Shown here piece by piece: positions 24,066 to 36,230 of a stretch of 64,000 bases of DNA (positions are counted from its first letter, which is position 1; each line of letters opens with the position of its first letter). Where the stretch lies: positions 10,076,325 through 10,140,324 of the forward strand of contig JAIUCV010000019.1 of the NCBI GenBank assembly GCA_026724425.1, written 5' to 3'. Source of the stretch: Erythrophleum ivorense. Taxonomy: Eukaryota > Streptophyta > Magnoliopsida > Fabales > Fabaceae. Made by a program: the position numbers and the translations under genes. Under the pieces are notes generated by a model that saw only the letters and a list, made by a program, of their open reading frames with translations, did not search any database and was not told where the DNA came from.

Positions 24066-24921
24066 TTTACAAATACTAAGGTAAAGAAAGATGAACATAA
24101 AAAGAACAAAATATTTTTTTTATAAGGAAATCATATCCTTTTCCTACCCAGCTAAAAGGCTAGAGATGGTACCAACTACTCTATAATATACAAACACCCT
24201 TATATTAACTACAAAAAGAACTACTAAATTTCAATCATATTTTCACATTTAACATTTCCCTTCCATTTGGAAGTTATAATAGTTTGTTGCTATATTTCCC
24301 CTAGTAAATGCCAAAAAAAAAAAAAAGGAATTTTATATTCAAGCTAATGTTATTATGTCCCTTCTAATATTGTTAGTAAAATGCATAGTTTGTTCACTCT
24401 TTTGTGCTTGTAGTGATCTAAACAACTTGAAAATGATTAAAGTGGGAAACAACTTTTACCCATAAAAAAAGACCAAAGGAAGGTTTAATAAAAATAGACA
24501 ACAGAATGTTTATCACTTAATGCACCTTTCATGCGCCTCAAAATTATTGCGCAAGACCCTTTAATGTAAGACATGCACCAAAGAACCAGAAAAATAACAA
24601 AAAACACTTAAATGGTCTCATTCCAATAATAATATAACTTAAGAAAAAGGGTACTCTTCTATCTTAGTTTAGCATCAACATATCATAAGAAAAGCAACAA
24701 TCCCCTAAGAGCTTAATTATAGGCAATCCTAATTTCTAAATAACAATTCGTAATGATATGAATAATAGATTTATGAAGAATCAAAATAAAGCTTTGTGAA
24801 GTAATATTAGCAAAGGTACATAGTAGGATATAAAAAAAATTCTCTCCTACCTCAAAGCATGAGAGAAATAAGTAGTCGACATTAGAGAATATCCATCCAT
24901 ACTTTCAATAATGTTCCTCTG
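24066..24921. other. unassigned stretch before copia element 2
   Basis: A+T-rich, with no ORF and no repeat recognised elsewhere in the window. It has short homopolymer runs (A-run near 24315). Its last five bases, CTCTG (24917-24921), are the left TSD of the next element. Confidence 0.4.
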
Positions 24922-25206
24922 TGTTGGTTGCTGTATTATTATTACCTTTTCTATTTATTGGTTTTAATATTTCCTAGTTAACTATATTTTTTATTTATTT
25001 CCTTAGTTATCTTATAATTAGGATTTGCTATAATTTAATTTTAATAATTCCCTGGTTTATTGGGATTAGATTAGTTGTCCCCTCTGTGACCAATATCCCA
25101 ATGTATCTCCTATATTTATTATGCACATATTGATGAATAAGATAGAACAAGAGGATCTATTGCCTCTATTTGTTACTTAGCCTCTATGCTTCTATGCGAA
25201 ATTTCA
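24922..25206 (+). mobile_element. 5' LTR (285 bp) of copia element 2
   Basis: TGTTGGTTGCTG to GCGAAATTTCA. The start was chosen because it gives the TSD pair with 33192-33196. The last 80 bp recur at about 33115-33191. Confidence 0.75.
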
Positions 25207-25220
25207 TGGTATCAGAGCCA
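25207..25220 (+). promoter_or_regulatory. primer binding site of copia element 2
   Basis: TGGTATCAGAGCCA abuts the LTR end directly and is a perfect match to the 3' end of plant initiator tRNA-Met. Confidence 0.92.
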
Positions 25221-25241
25221 GTGAAGTCCTAAGGACCAGTG

Positions 25242-26125
25242 ATGATCACATTTAGCAATATGAAAGCCTTATATGCTAACGTTGCAAACTCTACACCTAA
25301 GTCATCTGCTACCCATCAACCAAACAGCCAGTCAAATAGCCTTGGCAGCATGTATATTGCTCCCTTGACTACTAACTCTCCACTCATAATGATCATAAGC
25401 CACAAGTTAAATGAAAATAACATTCTTCCATTGTCCTAGAGTGCTTTGATGTTCATCAAAAGCCATTATTAGAGGTCATGGAAAGGAAGATAACCTTACT
25501 GGAAAGGCCACCAACTAGAAATTATAGATCCTAAGTACAAGGTATGGTTTGGAATGAGCAATGAACAACACCATCATGTCATGGCTATTAAATTCCTTGA
25601 CAATGGAGATCAGAGAAAATTTTATGCTCTATAAAGTCGTAAAGGAGATATAGGATGCAGTTAAAGAATCTTACTCTTCTATTGGATTCATAGTTGCTTT
25701 GTTCTGGATCAAGAAGACCCTTCATGAGGCAAAGCAAGCTAATTTGAGTGTTACTCAATATTGTAACAATCTGGTGAAACTATGGTAACAACTAGATATG
25801 TATGAAGTGCATTAGTAGGCTTACAATTATGGTGCTACTCACTATCAAAAATAGGAGGAAAGAGAAAGGATTTACACCTTTCTCTTTAGCCTTAATTCAA
25901 CTTTCAAGGAAGTCAAAGGGATAATCATTGTTATCCACCCCTTACCATCATTTAGAAAAGTGTTTTATGAAGTTGAATAAGAGGACAACACGATTTAGCT
26001 ACCTTTTAGAGAATTGAGTGTCTAACCAGCACCTAAAACTTCTACCATGGTGATAAAAGAATAGTTCATTTACTGACTTAAGATCAAAAAAGGGAGGAAA
26101 GTCATGGTGTCATCATTGCAATAAA
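25242..26125 (+). pseudogene. gag: copia gag, N-terminal part, broken
   Basis: ATG at 25242. The first 66 codons are open and end with NSPLIMIISHKLNENN, then L-S-stop where related gags read W-S-Q (CAG to TAG at 25437). Later blocks in shifted frames include EIIDPKYKVWFGM (about 25520-25555), FWIKKTLHEAKQANLSVTQY (about 25700-25760) and PSFRKVFYEVE near 25950. These are the usual landmarks of the UBN2/retrotran-gag type copia capsid. The region ends inside the zinc knuckle, WCHHCNK (26105-26125), where the solo LTR enters. The knuckle resumes at 29593. Confidence 0.85.
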
Positions 26126-29100
26126 TGCAATGCCTAGTTTTTGTAAAAATGATGGAAATATGCCAGATATAAAAGAGAGTCCCTTAAAATGAATCAATTA
26201 AGACTAAATAAAATTTGCATAAAATTTTAAATATTAAAAAAATGGGGAATCAAGGCTTACGATCTTAGAAACTAGGGCCGAAATGGCCAAAGAAATTTCT
26301 GACGAAATGTAGTGGCATTTTCGTAAATTTGAGTAACTTTTAGAAAACTCAAAGGAGGGATCTTTAAATGAAAAAATTGAGTTTTTCAAGATTCTTAGAG
26401 GCCTTGAAAACTATAGGAATCCCTAGAACAGTTAAAACCCTTTCGATTTACATTTTAGAATATTAGTGACCCCGAACTTTGACCATTTTGTTCGAGAAGG
26501 TTTTAGACCCGATTTGAGTAATTCCAAAGGTTATTTATAGGTTAAAGAACCTAAATTTTATGATGGGAAAGATGTTTTTCTAAAAGGAGTTAAAATAAGC
26601 CTTAAATAGAAAAGTTAAGAATGAAGGACAAAATTAACATTTTAAAAAGTTCCTTAAGAATCCTTAGCTATATATAGGTGGCGCCTCACTTATCCCTCAC
26701 ATTTGGCCAACCTAAATTCTGACCAAGACCAGGGAGAAGTTTTGCAAAAGTGGTGCACAAGGAGGAGCATGAAGGGAGGAGAAAAACCTTAAAAAAGGTA
26801 AGGAAAGTCAAGGAATTTCTTGCTGCTTCCTTCCTTGAACTTGCTCTCCTTCTTTTCCTCTTTCTTTCCATGGTTTTGATGCTTTTTTTTTGGATCTGTT
26901 TTGAGTCCAATTTAGAGGGGAGAAGTTCAAATTTTCAAGGAGGAGTGAAGACAAGGGAAAAAAATCTTGAAAAGGCTAAGGAATTAAGGTATTTCCATGG
27001 CTTTCCTTGCTTCTTCCTTCCTGTTTCTCCATAGCTCATTTTTGGCCTCATATAGACAATTAAGAGGGAGCAAAATTTGACCCAAACCAAGCATGAAACC
27101 TAGGTTTTTAAGGGTGAGGAACAAGCAGATGCAAAGAAATTCCAAAAGAAACCATTAGTTTTCAAGTTCCCAAAACCTAGGGTTTCCTTTGCACCTTAGT
27201 ATGTATGAAGCTTTCTAGTGATATTTTTAATTGTCTATGAGTGTGTATGAGTTCTTGAGATGCCAAGAAAGCCTCACATGTGTCATTTCCTTCAAGAAAA
27301 CAAAGCTAGCTCCATGGGTCTAAAACCTAGCATATGTCTCAGCCAAGCTTGGTTTTGTGCCTAGAAAGAGTTTTAAAATTTTTCTAAGGGTAGAAAAGGA
27401 CTAAACATGATAAGAGAACATTAAAGAAAGGCTTGAAAAAATTTTAGAAACCTTGGTTGGTGTGATAGAAGTGTATACTCTATAATAAAGCTTAAAGAAG
27501 CAACTTAGGTCTAGATTCTCGGGAATGAAATTATGATGACTCCAAGAGGCTTAAATGAGATCAAGAGACCTAGATGGAAGGAGAAAATGGATCCAAGACC
27601 TTGAATGCTATCACTTACTTCATTAGGTCTTATATGACACCATTATGCAACCATTGAACAAAATGAGCTCCCATAGTGAGTGAGTGATGATAGAACTTAC
27701 TTTCATGATGTAATTATGCCCTATTTAATGTGTTTAGGCTAAAAGAATCAAGCCCCATCTCATTGCAAGTGTGTGGCCGAAAAAGGGGAGGAAAACCTAA
27801 GGAAAAAGTGTTAAACTCTTGCTTTAAGGTAGCTCTCTCTTCTTTCTCTCATGCATGAGTGGATGTTTATCTTGTCTTGAATGTGTGTGTGTATGTTTTA
27901 AGCTATGAAAGAGGTCTTAGCATGTATCTATATGCCATGGTACCATGAAGCTTTGTGGTGTACTTGAATGATGTTTTATGAACATGTTTTGGCTTGCTTA
28001 AGTGTGGTGAAGCCAAAAGTCCCCTAGTAAAGGTGAGGATGAGCCTAAAGTTCCCAAGAATAGTTGAGACAAAGCCAAATGTCTCCCAAGAGTAAGGCTT
28101 TGTTAAAATCCTTTAAGAAAATGGGTGATGCAAGTCCAAAATTCCTCAAAGAGATTGGGTGAAGCTAAACCACTTGCTTAGCAAGCCTATATATGTTTCA
28201 TATGACTTTTTGAATGCTAAAAATATTCCGTGAATGATTACATGTTTTATGATATCCATGCATGCATTTTTAGACTTGTATCTACATCTTTTGTATATGG
28301 TTGAAAGGGAGAAGAGACATTAGGATTCCTAAAATCTCATTCATTCCTCCCTATTATCTAACATGTCTAGGTGGACCGAGTGAGCCAAAGAATGGGAGCC
28401 ACCAAGCTTGAAGAAAAGAGTTTTACAACAAAGTGTGTGAAAATGTCCATTTTGTAGCCATATAATGGCAAGTAATGTGATCCAATGTTGTATATGATGT
28501 ATGAGCCCATGAACACTTGTAAATATATGGATATATTATGTATATATGAGATTTGATGCCATATGTATGATATAATAATTTTTGGGCACTGAATGGCAAG
28601 ATGGAGCATGTGTCTTCTTGTGTATACCTTGGGATGAGAGTATGAGTTTGTGAAATTTGGGTTTGTGCACCTTTGAGACAAGTTTAGTAGACCATTTTAG
28701 TGCTTTTCCACATGCTCAAGTGGCCATGAATGTCTTAGAAGCCAATGTGAACCATTTGAGACCCTTAGAAGGCATCGTATTGGTCATTTTAGAACCCAAT
28801 GTCAAGATCTAACCAAATGAACGAATTTACCCATGAAATTTGGCATGCATATAGATCTTATTTAGAACCTTTTGAAAAGCTAAAGACTAAATTATTTGAA
28901 ACTCTATGGAATTAATTATGATTTTTTAAAGTTTCCAAATTTCAGTAATTCTAGTGTGGTTATTATTCATATGGTCAGTTTCTTCTCTTATGTCATTCGA
29001 GGGTCAAATGGTGTCCAATACTCGTGAAATTGACAGGCATAAACTAGACATGATAAGATTTCTATGGCCATTGAGATTACCCCAATTGGATGTCTGAGCA

Positions 29101-29592
29101 GGGTGATATGAATTTTTAAAGTTTTGTGATAGTGTCAGTCGACCTTGGTTACGATTCCACAAATTTCCCATTGCTAGATGTCCCTTTTGTGATTTGAAAT
29201 TATTTTTAATATAAAGTAGACATCTGTATCTTTCTATAATAGTATAATGTGCTTGATTTTGATTTTTTTAGAATTAGTTATGATTTTTCAAAATTCATGA
29301 CAGAAATCTAGACCATGAACCCGAGGCTGCACATATAAATTTTGTGTATATGCTTAATAAGCTTGAGTTTCTAGCTACTTCTTGAGATGGTTTTGAGTTG
29401 TATTTGTGTATTTAAATATGAGAATGAGATAAATGACTTCATATGGTCCATGGGACATGAAATGAAAAATTTATCCACGACGTAACGCAATTTAATGGAA
29501 TATTTTAATAGCTTATCTTTGGGAACTTTGTGTGATCCAAGGAAATGAATTTAGTAATGATGTGAGATGTACTTAATGATTATGGTGTTATA
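26126..29592 (+). mobile_element. forward solo Tekay-like LTR, 3,467 bp, inside copia gag
   Basis: Starts TGCAATGCC (normally TGTAATGCC) and ends GGTGTTATA (CA to TA). The flanks ATAAA (26121-26125) and ACAAG (29593-29597) are best explained by an original ATAAG. That also rejoins the copia knuckle as CHHCNKSGHTKD, independent proof that exactly this block is an insertion. TATA at 26668-26677 lies 540 bp from the start. Splice-donor-like AAGGTAAGG is at 26796-26803, with further AAGGTA words at 26987 and 27827. The 31-bp array is at 28008-28172. This is the cleanest forward copy in the window and the best reference for the family. Confidence 0.92.
26668..26677 (+). promoter_or_regulatory. LTR TATA box (reference copy)
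   Basis: GCTATATATAGG followed by a GTGAGGGA-like word 20-30 bp on. Its position relative to the LTR start is shared by all standard-length copies. Confidence 0.6.
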
Positions 29593-30330
29593 ACAAGTCA
29601 GGGCACACTAAGGATATTTTCTAGAGACTACATGGCAAAATTGCTAATTAGAAGCCACACCACCAAAGGGGGACACCTGGACTTATGGTTGCTAGAAAGG
29701 ACCAAAACCATGGTTAATTTAATGAGAACATATTCAATAAAGAAATAAAGGAACAACCAAGCTATTGTAAAAATATACAGGAGTTATGGCCCATACAAGT
29801 AATCCATCTATGGCTAATTTTAATAATTCCAACAATTGAATAGTTGTTTCTGGTGCATCAAAATAGATGACTGATAATATTTCTAGTTTTGATAAAGTTG
29901 TTCATAGTTCTAATAAATTTGTCAGATGTGCTTATGGAACCTAATCTGAAGTCATTGGTATTAGTATGGTGCGAATATCATCAAATCTGATTTGAAAAGA
30001 TGTCTTTCTTGTCCCTAAATTATAATTCAACTTATTATCTATAAGTTAGCTTGCAAAGAACTTAAGATGTCAGACTAATTTTGATGCTCATGGCTGTTGT
30101 TTTCAAGATTTGGAGTTAGGGAAGAAAATTAACAATGCTAGGAAAATTAATGAACCTTAACATCTAGATGCACCCCAAGTTGCAATAATGTTTTTCTTTC
30201 ACCTTTTGTTTCTTCCAATAATGATAAGGATGTTCTGTTGTGGTATTATAAGTTAAGCTACCCAAACTTTCACTATATGAAAAAAATTGTACCCTTAATC
30301 GATCAATAAAAGTACCAATTTTATTCAATG
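29593..30330 (+). pseudogene. copia element 2: gag C-terminus, protease, GAG-pre-integrase
   Basis: The knuckle resumes with KSGHTKDIF, a stop (probably from TGG) and RLHGK (29597-29640). Protease is at about 29835-29890: NN-stop-IVVSGASK-stop-MTDN, where the catalytic DSGA has become VSGA and the conserved W is a stop. FLVPKL and NLLSIS near 30010-30045 are the usual protease/pre-integrase spacer. The GAG-pre-integrase block W-YKLSYPNFHYMKKL at about 30238-30290 keeps the shape of WHYRLGHPSFXYLKKLFP, but the HxxxH metal ligands are damaged. Confidence 0.8.
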
Positions 30331-31250
30331 TGAAATTTGCCAAATCTCTAAGTATATCAAATCTTCTTATCCCTTTCACTCATATCAACCCTTTCAACCT
30401 TTTTTCTCTCATACATAGTTACATTTAGGGTCCTTTAAGTGTTAAAAATTTAAATGGTGCAAGGTGGTTTGTTACTTTTATTGATGACCACAGTATGCTT
30501 ACATGGGTTTTTGTCCTAAAAGAAAAATTTGAGGTTACAAACACTTTTTGAAATTTCCATAAATATATTTAAAATCAGATCCAAAGCCCTATCAAAATTT
30601 TTTGAGCTTATAATCTTAGAGAATTTTTTAACTTCACCCTTAAGGCTTACTACACCTAATATGGTATCCTTCACCAAACCTCTTATGTCAATACACCCTA
30701 ATAGAATAAGGTAGCTAAAAGAAAGAATAGGTATATTTTAGTGGTGGCTATGTACCTTCTTTTCACTTCTAATGCTCCTACATTTTATTGGAGAAAAGCT
30801 ATATTAATAGCCACTTATTTAATCAATAGAATGCCTTCAAAATTTTTAAAGTTTTCACCTCAAAAAAAGCTTCTTGAGACCTTCCAACAAACAAAACCAT
30901 ATCCTCTCTATCTTCAAAAGTCTTTAGGTGCAACTCATTTATCCACAATAATCATGGGGGTAAACTTAAGCCAAGGGCCATCAAATGCATTTTCATTAGG
31001 TATTCATTTACCCAAAAAGGTACAAATGTTATTCTCCTTCATTAAAATTGTATACTATCTTAGATGTTACCTTTTTTGAAAAAAAAAACTTTTTACTCCA
31101 AAACATCCATTCAAGGAAGAGTTGTAATGATAATCCACAAGAATGGTTGTTTAGGAGTGATTAAGATTCATGAACCTAGCATCACTGTAATTGGGTTACC
31201 ACTAAACAACACCAATAATAGTACTAGTAACCCTTTTAACTCAAAATAAA
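30331..31250 (+). pseudogene. copia element 2: integrase remnant
   Basis: NLNGARWFVTFIDDHSMLTW (about 30445-30510) is the first catalytic aspartate region of a copia integrase. NTPQQNGVAERKNR is degraded near 30685-30730. The open stretch 30741-31079 reads VVAMYLLFTSNAPTFYWRKA and YLINRMPSKFLKFSPQKKLL. It continues to a C-terminal block resembling KCIFLGY...GYKCY and ends at 31079. Beyond it the spacer reads as low-complexity N/S/P. Integrase would join cDNA ends to target DNA. Stops and the lost catalytic glutamate context rule out activity. Confidence 0.85.
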
Positions 31251-31639
31251 ACTTATTTCTCATATATTGCACCTCAATTTGTCCTACTTAATCATGACCC
31301 AACCTTAACTAGTCCTAAAGAGCCCAAAACCTACCCAAACCATACATAATAAAACAATTTGACTATTTACATTAGAAAGAAAAAAAAAACCAAGTGACAA
31401 AATAATAATAACATCGTCTCAACTGGTTAGCATAAGGAGCAGCAAGGCACTTTCCCTAAGCATGCTAGTTAACTTCTCTCACTCCAAGTTTTGAAAACCA
31501 TGAAGAGCCAAACTTATCCATTGCATTGAAAAAAGGGATAAGGAAATGCACTATCCATCCCATAAATAATTTTGTTTCATATAATAGATTGTCTCCTAAG
31601 CTACAAGGCTTTATGCATAATGTCGCCCTTAGAAAGCTC

Positions 31640-33110
31640 TTAAATAATTTTCATGAGGTAGCAAAGAAATAAGAATAGAGGGCTGCTATTCATAAGGAAG
31701 TAAAAGCACCTAAAAAAAATAAGACTTGGATATTGTTGATTTGCCTTTTAAAAAACATCTTATAGGGTGTATGTGGATTATCACTATGAAATACAATCTT
31801 GATGGTAGTATTAACTGCTACAAGGCACGACTTACAACTAAAAGGTTCACCCAAACCTAGGGGTCGATTGCCAAGACTCCAATGGCAAAGTTTAACACTA
31901 TAAAAGTCTTAATATCTCTTGTAGCAAATTTAGAGTGGCCCTTTCATTAATTAGATGTAAATAATGCCTTTTGCAATGGAGAACTTAAGGAGGAAGTGTA
32001 TATGAAGATTCCCCCAGGACTTGAGTTCAAAAGCAATTCTAATAAGGGGTGCAAGCTTCATAAATCATTATCTGGACTCAAGTAGTCTCCAAGAGACTAG
32101 TTTGAAAAGTTTACTACAGTATTAAAGAATTATGAGTATACTCAATGTCAAACAAATTACACATTGTTTGTTAAATCTAGTCCTGATGGAAAATTGGCAA
32201 TTTTAATTGTTTAAATGGATAACACTATAGTAACAAAGTGACCATTCCAATTAGATTAAGAGGTTTATGAAGTCTCTTGCAAAGGAAGTTGAGGTGAAAA
32301 AGCTAGATAAGTTAGGATATTTCCTCAGGATGGAAGTAACAAGGAATAGAAAAGGCATCATTGTCTCCCAAAGAAAATACACTCTTAACCTTCTTGAAGA
32401 AACTTATACTCAAGCAGGTTAGTTTACTAGTTGAAATTGGTATGTACTAAAAACTAGTGGGTAAATTAAGCTACCTATGTCACACTCATCCAGACATTAG
32501 TTTCCCTATGAGTGTTGTTAGCTAGTTCATGAATGGACTAAATAAGGAACACTTGGAAGTTGTATACAAAATTATGAAGTACCTCAAGATGACTCTTGGT
32601 AAGGGCTTATTTTTCAAGAAAGGAGGTCATAAGGACTAAATAAGGAACACCATGAGTGTTTTCTTAGACACAGATTAGGCTAGGTCTGTGAGTTATAAAA
32701 GATTCACCATAAGTTATTGTACATTTTTATAGGGCAACTTAGTCACATAGAGGAGCAAGAAACAACCTGTGGTTGCTAAAAAAATGTAAAAGCTGAGTCT
32801 TATGCTTTAGCCCTTGGAATATGTAAAGGAATTTGGCTATTGAGACTCCTTAAAGAACACAAATTTAATGTTAATGAGCCACTAGAAGTGTTTTGAGACA
32901 GTATGGCCATTATTGGAATTGCAAAAATCCTATCATGACAAGATAAATCATGTGAAGATAGATTGACATTTTATCAAGTAGAAGATTGATTTGGACCTAC
33001 TTGATTTGAGTTATGTCTCTATCAACTTTCAAGTTGCAAATTTACTGACAAAGGCTATTGTTCAAGTTAAGTTTGATTTAGGCTATTGTTCGAGTTATGT
33101 CTCTACCAAC
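31640..33110 (+). pseudogene. copia element 2: reverse transcriptase and RNase H remnant
   Basis: RT landmarks in order: KEVKAPKKNKTW (about 31697-31735), VCGLSL..KYNLDG near 31768-31803, ANLEWP-like wording near 31920-31945, [23 protein letters not shown] at 31950-32020 (frame changes), and GLKQSPRDWFEKF near 32085-32110. The catalytic YVDD is MDNT near 32216-32227. RNase H keeps YCTFL-stop-GNLVT-stop-RSKKQPVVA near 32715-32775, EAESYALALGICKGIWLLRLLKE near 32790-32855, and a DSMAIIGIAKNP block near 32900-32935. Direct word repeats (CTTGATTTGAG..GTTATGTCTCTA) are seen at 32999-33110, between pol and the LTR remnant. All catalytic centres are altered. Confidence 0.85.
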
Positions 33111-33191
33111 ATTCAAGTTGCATATTTATTGATAAGAAGATCAATTGCCTTTGTTTGTTCCTTAGCCTCTATGCTTTTATACAAAATTTCA

Positions 33192-35399
33192 CTTTGAATT
33201 AAAGGAAGACAACAAATGATATTTTCCCCAGTTTAACATAAATCTAATTGGCTTTTTTTTCACAAAATTTAAAAGAATATATAATCATGCAAGAAGTAGC
33301 ATTCAAGAAAAGAAATAGAATACCAAAGCAACAATACCTTTATTTTATCTTTTAATACCTACAAGTAAGGGCACTTAATATATATCTTTAAATTTAGTTC
33401 CCACTAGTGCAAATTAGAATTCTCTAGTCCCAAAGATCTAAGAAAAATTAAACGAAGTTCTAGGTTAGCATATGCTCAACAAAATAGTATAATTGTGGTT
33501 TATGAACCAGAACTAAATTCTACTTATGAAACAAAAATTTTCTATTTCACTATTTATAATTTCAAGACCTCAAATTGACGAGTAGTTAACAATATGTATG
33601 CAAAAAAGCAAGTGGAATCAGAAACACCATGAGAAATGTTAATCAATAAAGCCTTTATAACCAATTTATAACATTTTGAATTTTATTGAGATTTAAAAAA
33701 AAAAGGTTACTCTCTACTGGCCATGGAAAAAATAGTAGAAATTAAATGTGAAGGTATGAAACTAGGTTATGTTTTGAATAGTAAAAACAAGTATCCTACA
33801 TTACCCATTGACTAAAGTCTGTCTCATAAAATTATAATTTTGTTAAGAGTTCAAGCAACACTTTGGTTTATCTAAAATCTGATAAGAAGATGCTATAACA
33901 CCAAATTACGAGTGAGAACAACAAAGTAATAGTAAATTTAATATTTTTACAAGCAAAAAATAGACAAAAGATAGTAAAGAAATGATAGAAAAAGTAACTA
34001 AAGATTGCAACAAAACCATAAAATAAATATGAAAGAAGCAATGAAGGGAAAGGATTTAGAGAGAAAGGGAGAAAGAGAGGGGGGAGAGAGAGAGAGACTA
34101 AAGGCAAAGCTAAGCAACTTATTAATGTTTGAATCAAGACAAGACAGTCTGACTTGAAGTTTTCAGTGGGTTCTTGGAAAACAATCAAATTTAACCATAA
34201 ATGTATAATTGTAATTTTGTTTGAAAGTCCATTCCATTCCCTCCTAAACCCCCTAATTTAGAGGAACAAAAAATTTTGGGTTTTAAGTGGCAAAGAGGGA
34301 TCTTAGAGTTCTTCCCTTGCCATTGCATTCCATCTTTAAAAAACACTCCAAAACAAGGGTTTATCCCAAATTAGCCATTCCACTTCTTATTGTCTATCCA
34401 AACATAGCTATAGTGGCTTTGGAAGATTTATCTCTTATTTATGTCTTTATCTCCATTACCTCATTTCCTTTCATCGATTTGAAGAATTCCAAGTCTTAAA
34501 CCAATTCTAAAAAGTCTCATCTTTACTCTATAACAACTTTTACTTAAGGCTACAATTACAACTAGCTTGCACTAAACATAATAGTAGTAGAAGATGATTT
34601 CCTTTGCAAAACATTGTGAATTGCATAGCTAGAGCTAGAATTGCATCGATAACAATGGCTCCCAATAAAGTATTCATGCTTTTATTATCTCTTCTAAAGT
34701 CATTACCAAAATAAGTGAAAATTAGAAAGAATGACCTAGACTTGGAAAAATTATAATAAGGGACCTTAAAAATTGATATTTTTTATAAGACCAAATGACA
34801 AATGATGGACAAAAATACCCTTACTCTATTAAACAAGCCATATGAATCCAAACACTATCCTCCTTCACTCTAAACGTTGCTCTCTTCCTCCTCAGCCTTC
34901 CGTTGCCATTACCCATTAATTCTCTTTATTGACGGTTACCTATCCTTCGACAGTTTCTCTTGCAATGGTCTATTAAAATTCCTTTGATAGTTTATCATTA
35001 GACAGTTTACTAAAATATCTATCCTTCGATGATTTGTCCCTCACATGAAAGACCTAGCCTTCAATGAGTTCTCCCTTACTCACAAGGGCTCTTATTCGAT
35101 AATGTCTCCTTTACACCTGTCCTCTCCTTCTTTTTATCTTGGTGTGCTCTACAAATTCATAGGAATCAACAGTCAGCAGAACTTTTCCTTCTCATTTGAT
35201 GGCTCATAAGGTTCACAATTCCCTTCCCTCCAAAATGTTAGGATTTACATGCTTTCACTTCAAATTCCAAATATGTTTGGGTTTGTTAGTCAAGGAAATT
35301 TGGGCAGTGAAAGACCATAATCAAGAAACTCTGGATTTAGAATTGTATATGTCAAATTCTTATTGGCTTCGGGTGATTGCTATTATGTATTAAATATTA
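33192..35399. other. unassigned region with GA-rich microsatellite
   Basis: About 2.2 kb with no recognisable TE coding or gene structure. It holds a purine-rich (GA)n stretch at 34058-34097; the hydrophobic 106-codon reverse ORF at 33868-34188 runs through it and has no other support. The words CCAAAACAAGGGTTTATCCC (34350) and GACAAAAATACCCTTACTC (34808) recall plant DNA-transposon ends. It could include the left end of the MULE described next, but I could not pair it with a right end. Confidence 0.4.
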
Positions 35400-36230
35400 T
35401 TGATTACTTTGAAACCTGAATTTAGGATAAGTTTTTGATAATCCAGTAGTGACACAACTAAAATGATAGTAATAGGCCTAAAACCCGATAATAAACCATA
35501 GGGTCTAAAACATGAGTAGTAAAATTCGTTAAATCCATTAAATGTAATAGTAACACACCTAAACTTGGAAGTAACAGGCTTAAAAGTCAATAATAAATGA
35601 CAATCCCTAAAACCTAGTAGTAAATGTCTTCAAGCCTAGGTGTAACATCCCAAAACATGGTAGTAACATTTCTACAAGGTCTCTAAACATGGTAAATTTC
35701 CTTAAATGGAGTAGTAACACACCTAAAGTTAGTAGTAAAATGGCTAAAACTCAATAGCAAAGCACAATCCATAAAACTTAGTTGTAAATGTCATGAAATC
35801 AAGTAGCAAGATCCCTAAACCTGGTAATAAGGGGCCTAAATCTGAATAATAACTATACTCTACAATATCCCTAAATATGGTAATATATCTCCTTAAATGC
35901 AATAGTAACACACCTAAAGCTAGTAGTAATGGGGCTAAATGAATGTGTGCACTGTTAGTGGAAGGTGAGTATAGAACTTGCCATGATCTAGATGCCCTAG
36001 GTTGATTATATAATACAACCTATACAATAAGCACAATGTAATCTTAAATTCTCTTTATATAAAGTGGGTAATACAAATTATACCATAAAATATTACCTAT
36101 GGATGTAACTAAGGGGCTTGTAATTCCTCATAATATAGAAGTAAAATAGATATGATCCTAAAGGCTAGTAGCAAATTTCCTAAAAGTTAATTGTAAGTAC
36201 CTCAGCATGTAAACCATAGATATAACTCAT
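35400..36230 (+). repeat. left 187-bp tandem array flanking the Ulp1-MULE gene
   Basis: Degenerate tandem repeats of the theme CCTAAACATGGTAGTAAATT / CCTTAAATCCAGTAGTAACA. The longer words recur at about 35504, 35681 and 35868 (steps of 177-187 bp), each split into shorter 35-45-bp subunits. It has the same sequence and the same orientation as the array at 46110-47322. Confidence 0.75.

Larger units (their letters stand above)
24922..33191 (+). mobile_element. Ty1/copia retrotransposon (element 2), interrupted by a solo LTR
   Basis: The 5' LTR (24922-25206) is followed at once by a tRNA-Met primer site, then gag, protease, integrase, RT and RNase H in copia order. Only the last 80 or so bp of a 3' LTR remain (about 33115-33191, ending TACAAAATTTCA, matching the 5' LTR end GCGAAATTTCA). 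The flanks CTCTG (24917-24921) and CTTTG (33192-33196) differ by one transition, which supports both ends. Without the solo LTR at 26126-29592 the element is about 4.8 kb. It has many stops, mostly TGG-to-TGA/TAG or CAG-to-TAG type, and is not functional. Confidence 0.88.

Noticed and set aside
26750..27034. 94-codon basic/hydrophobic ORF in the solo LTR, with similar ORFs at 52259 and 57733
   Set aside because: They reflect a shared purine-rich then pyrimidine-rich leader; frames and lengths are not conserved between copies.
30741..31079. 112-codon open frame as an independent gene
   Set aside because: Its wording (YLINRMPSKFLKFSPQKKLL) is copia integrase in the right place between other pol domains; it is a surviving open piece of a dead polyprotein.
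33868..34188. hydrophobic 106-codon reverse ORF as a membrane protein
   Set aside because: Its leucine/serine/phenylalanine content comes from reading a (GA)n microsatellite and A-rich sequence on the other strand; no start context or homologue.
35400..36230. left array as an inverted terminal repeat of the MULE
   Set aside because: It reads in the same orientation as the right array, so the two are direct, not inverted, copies.
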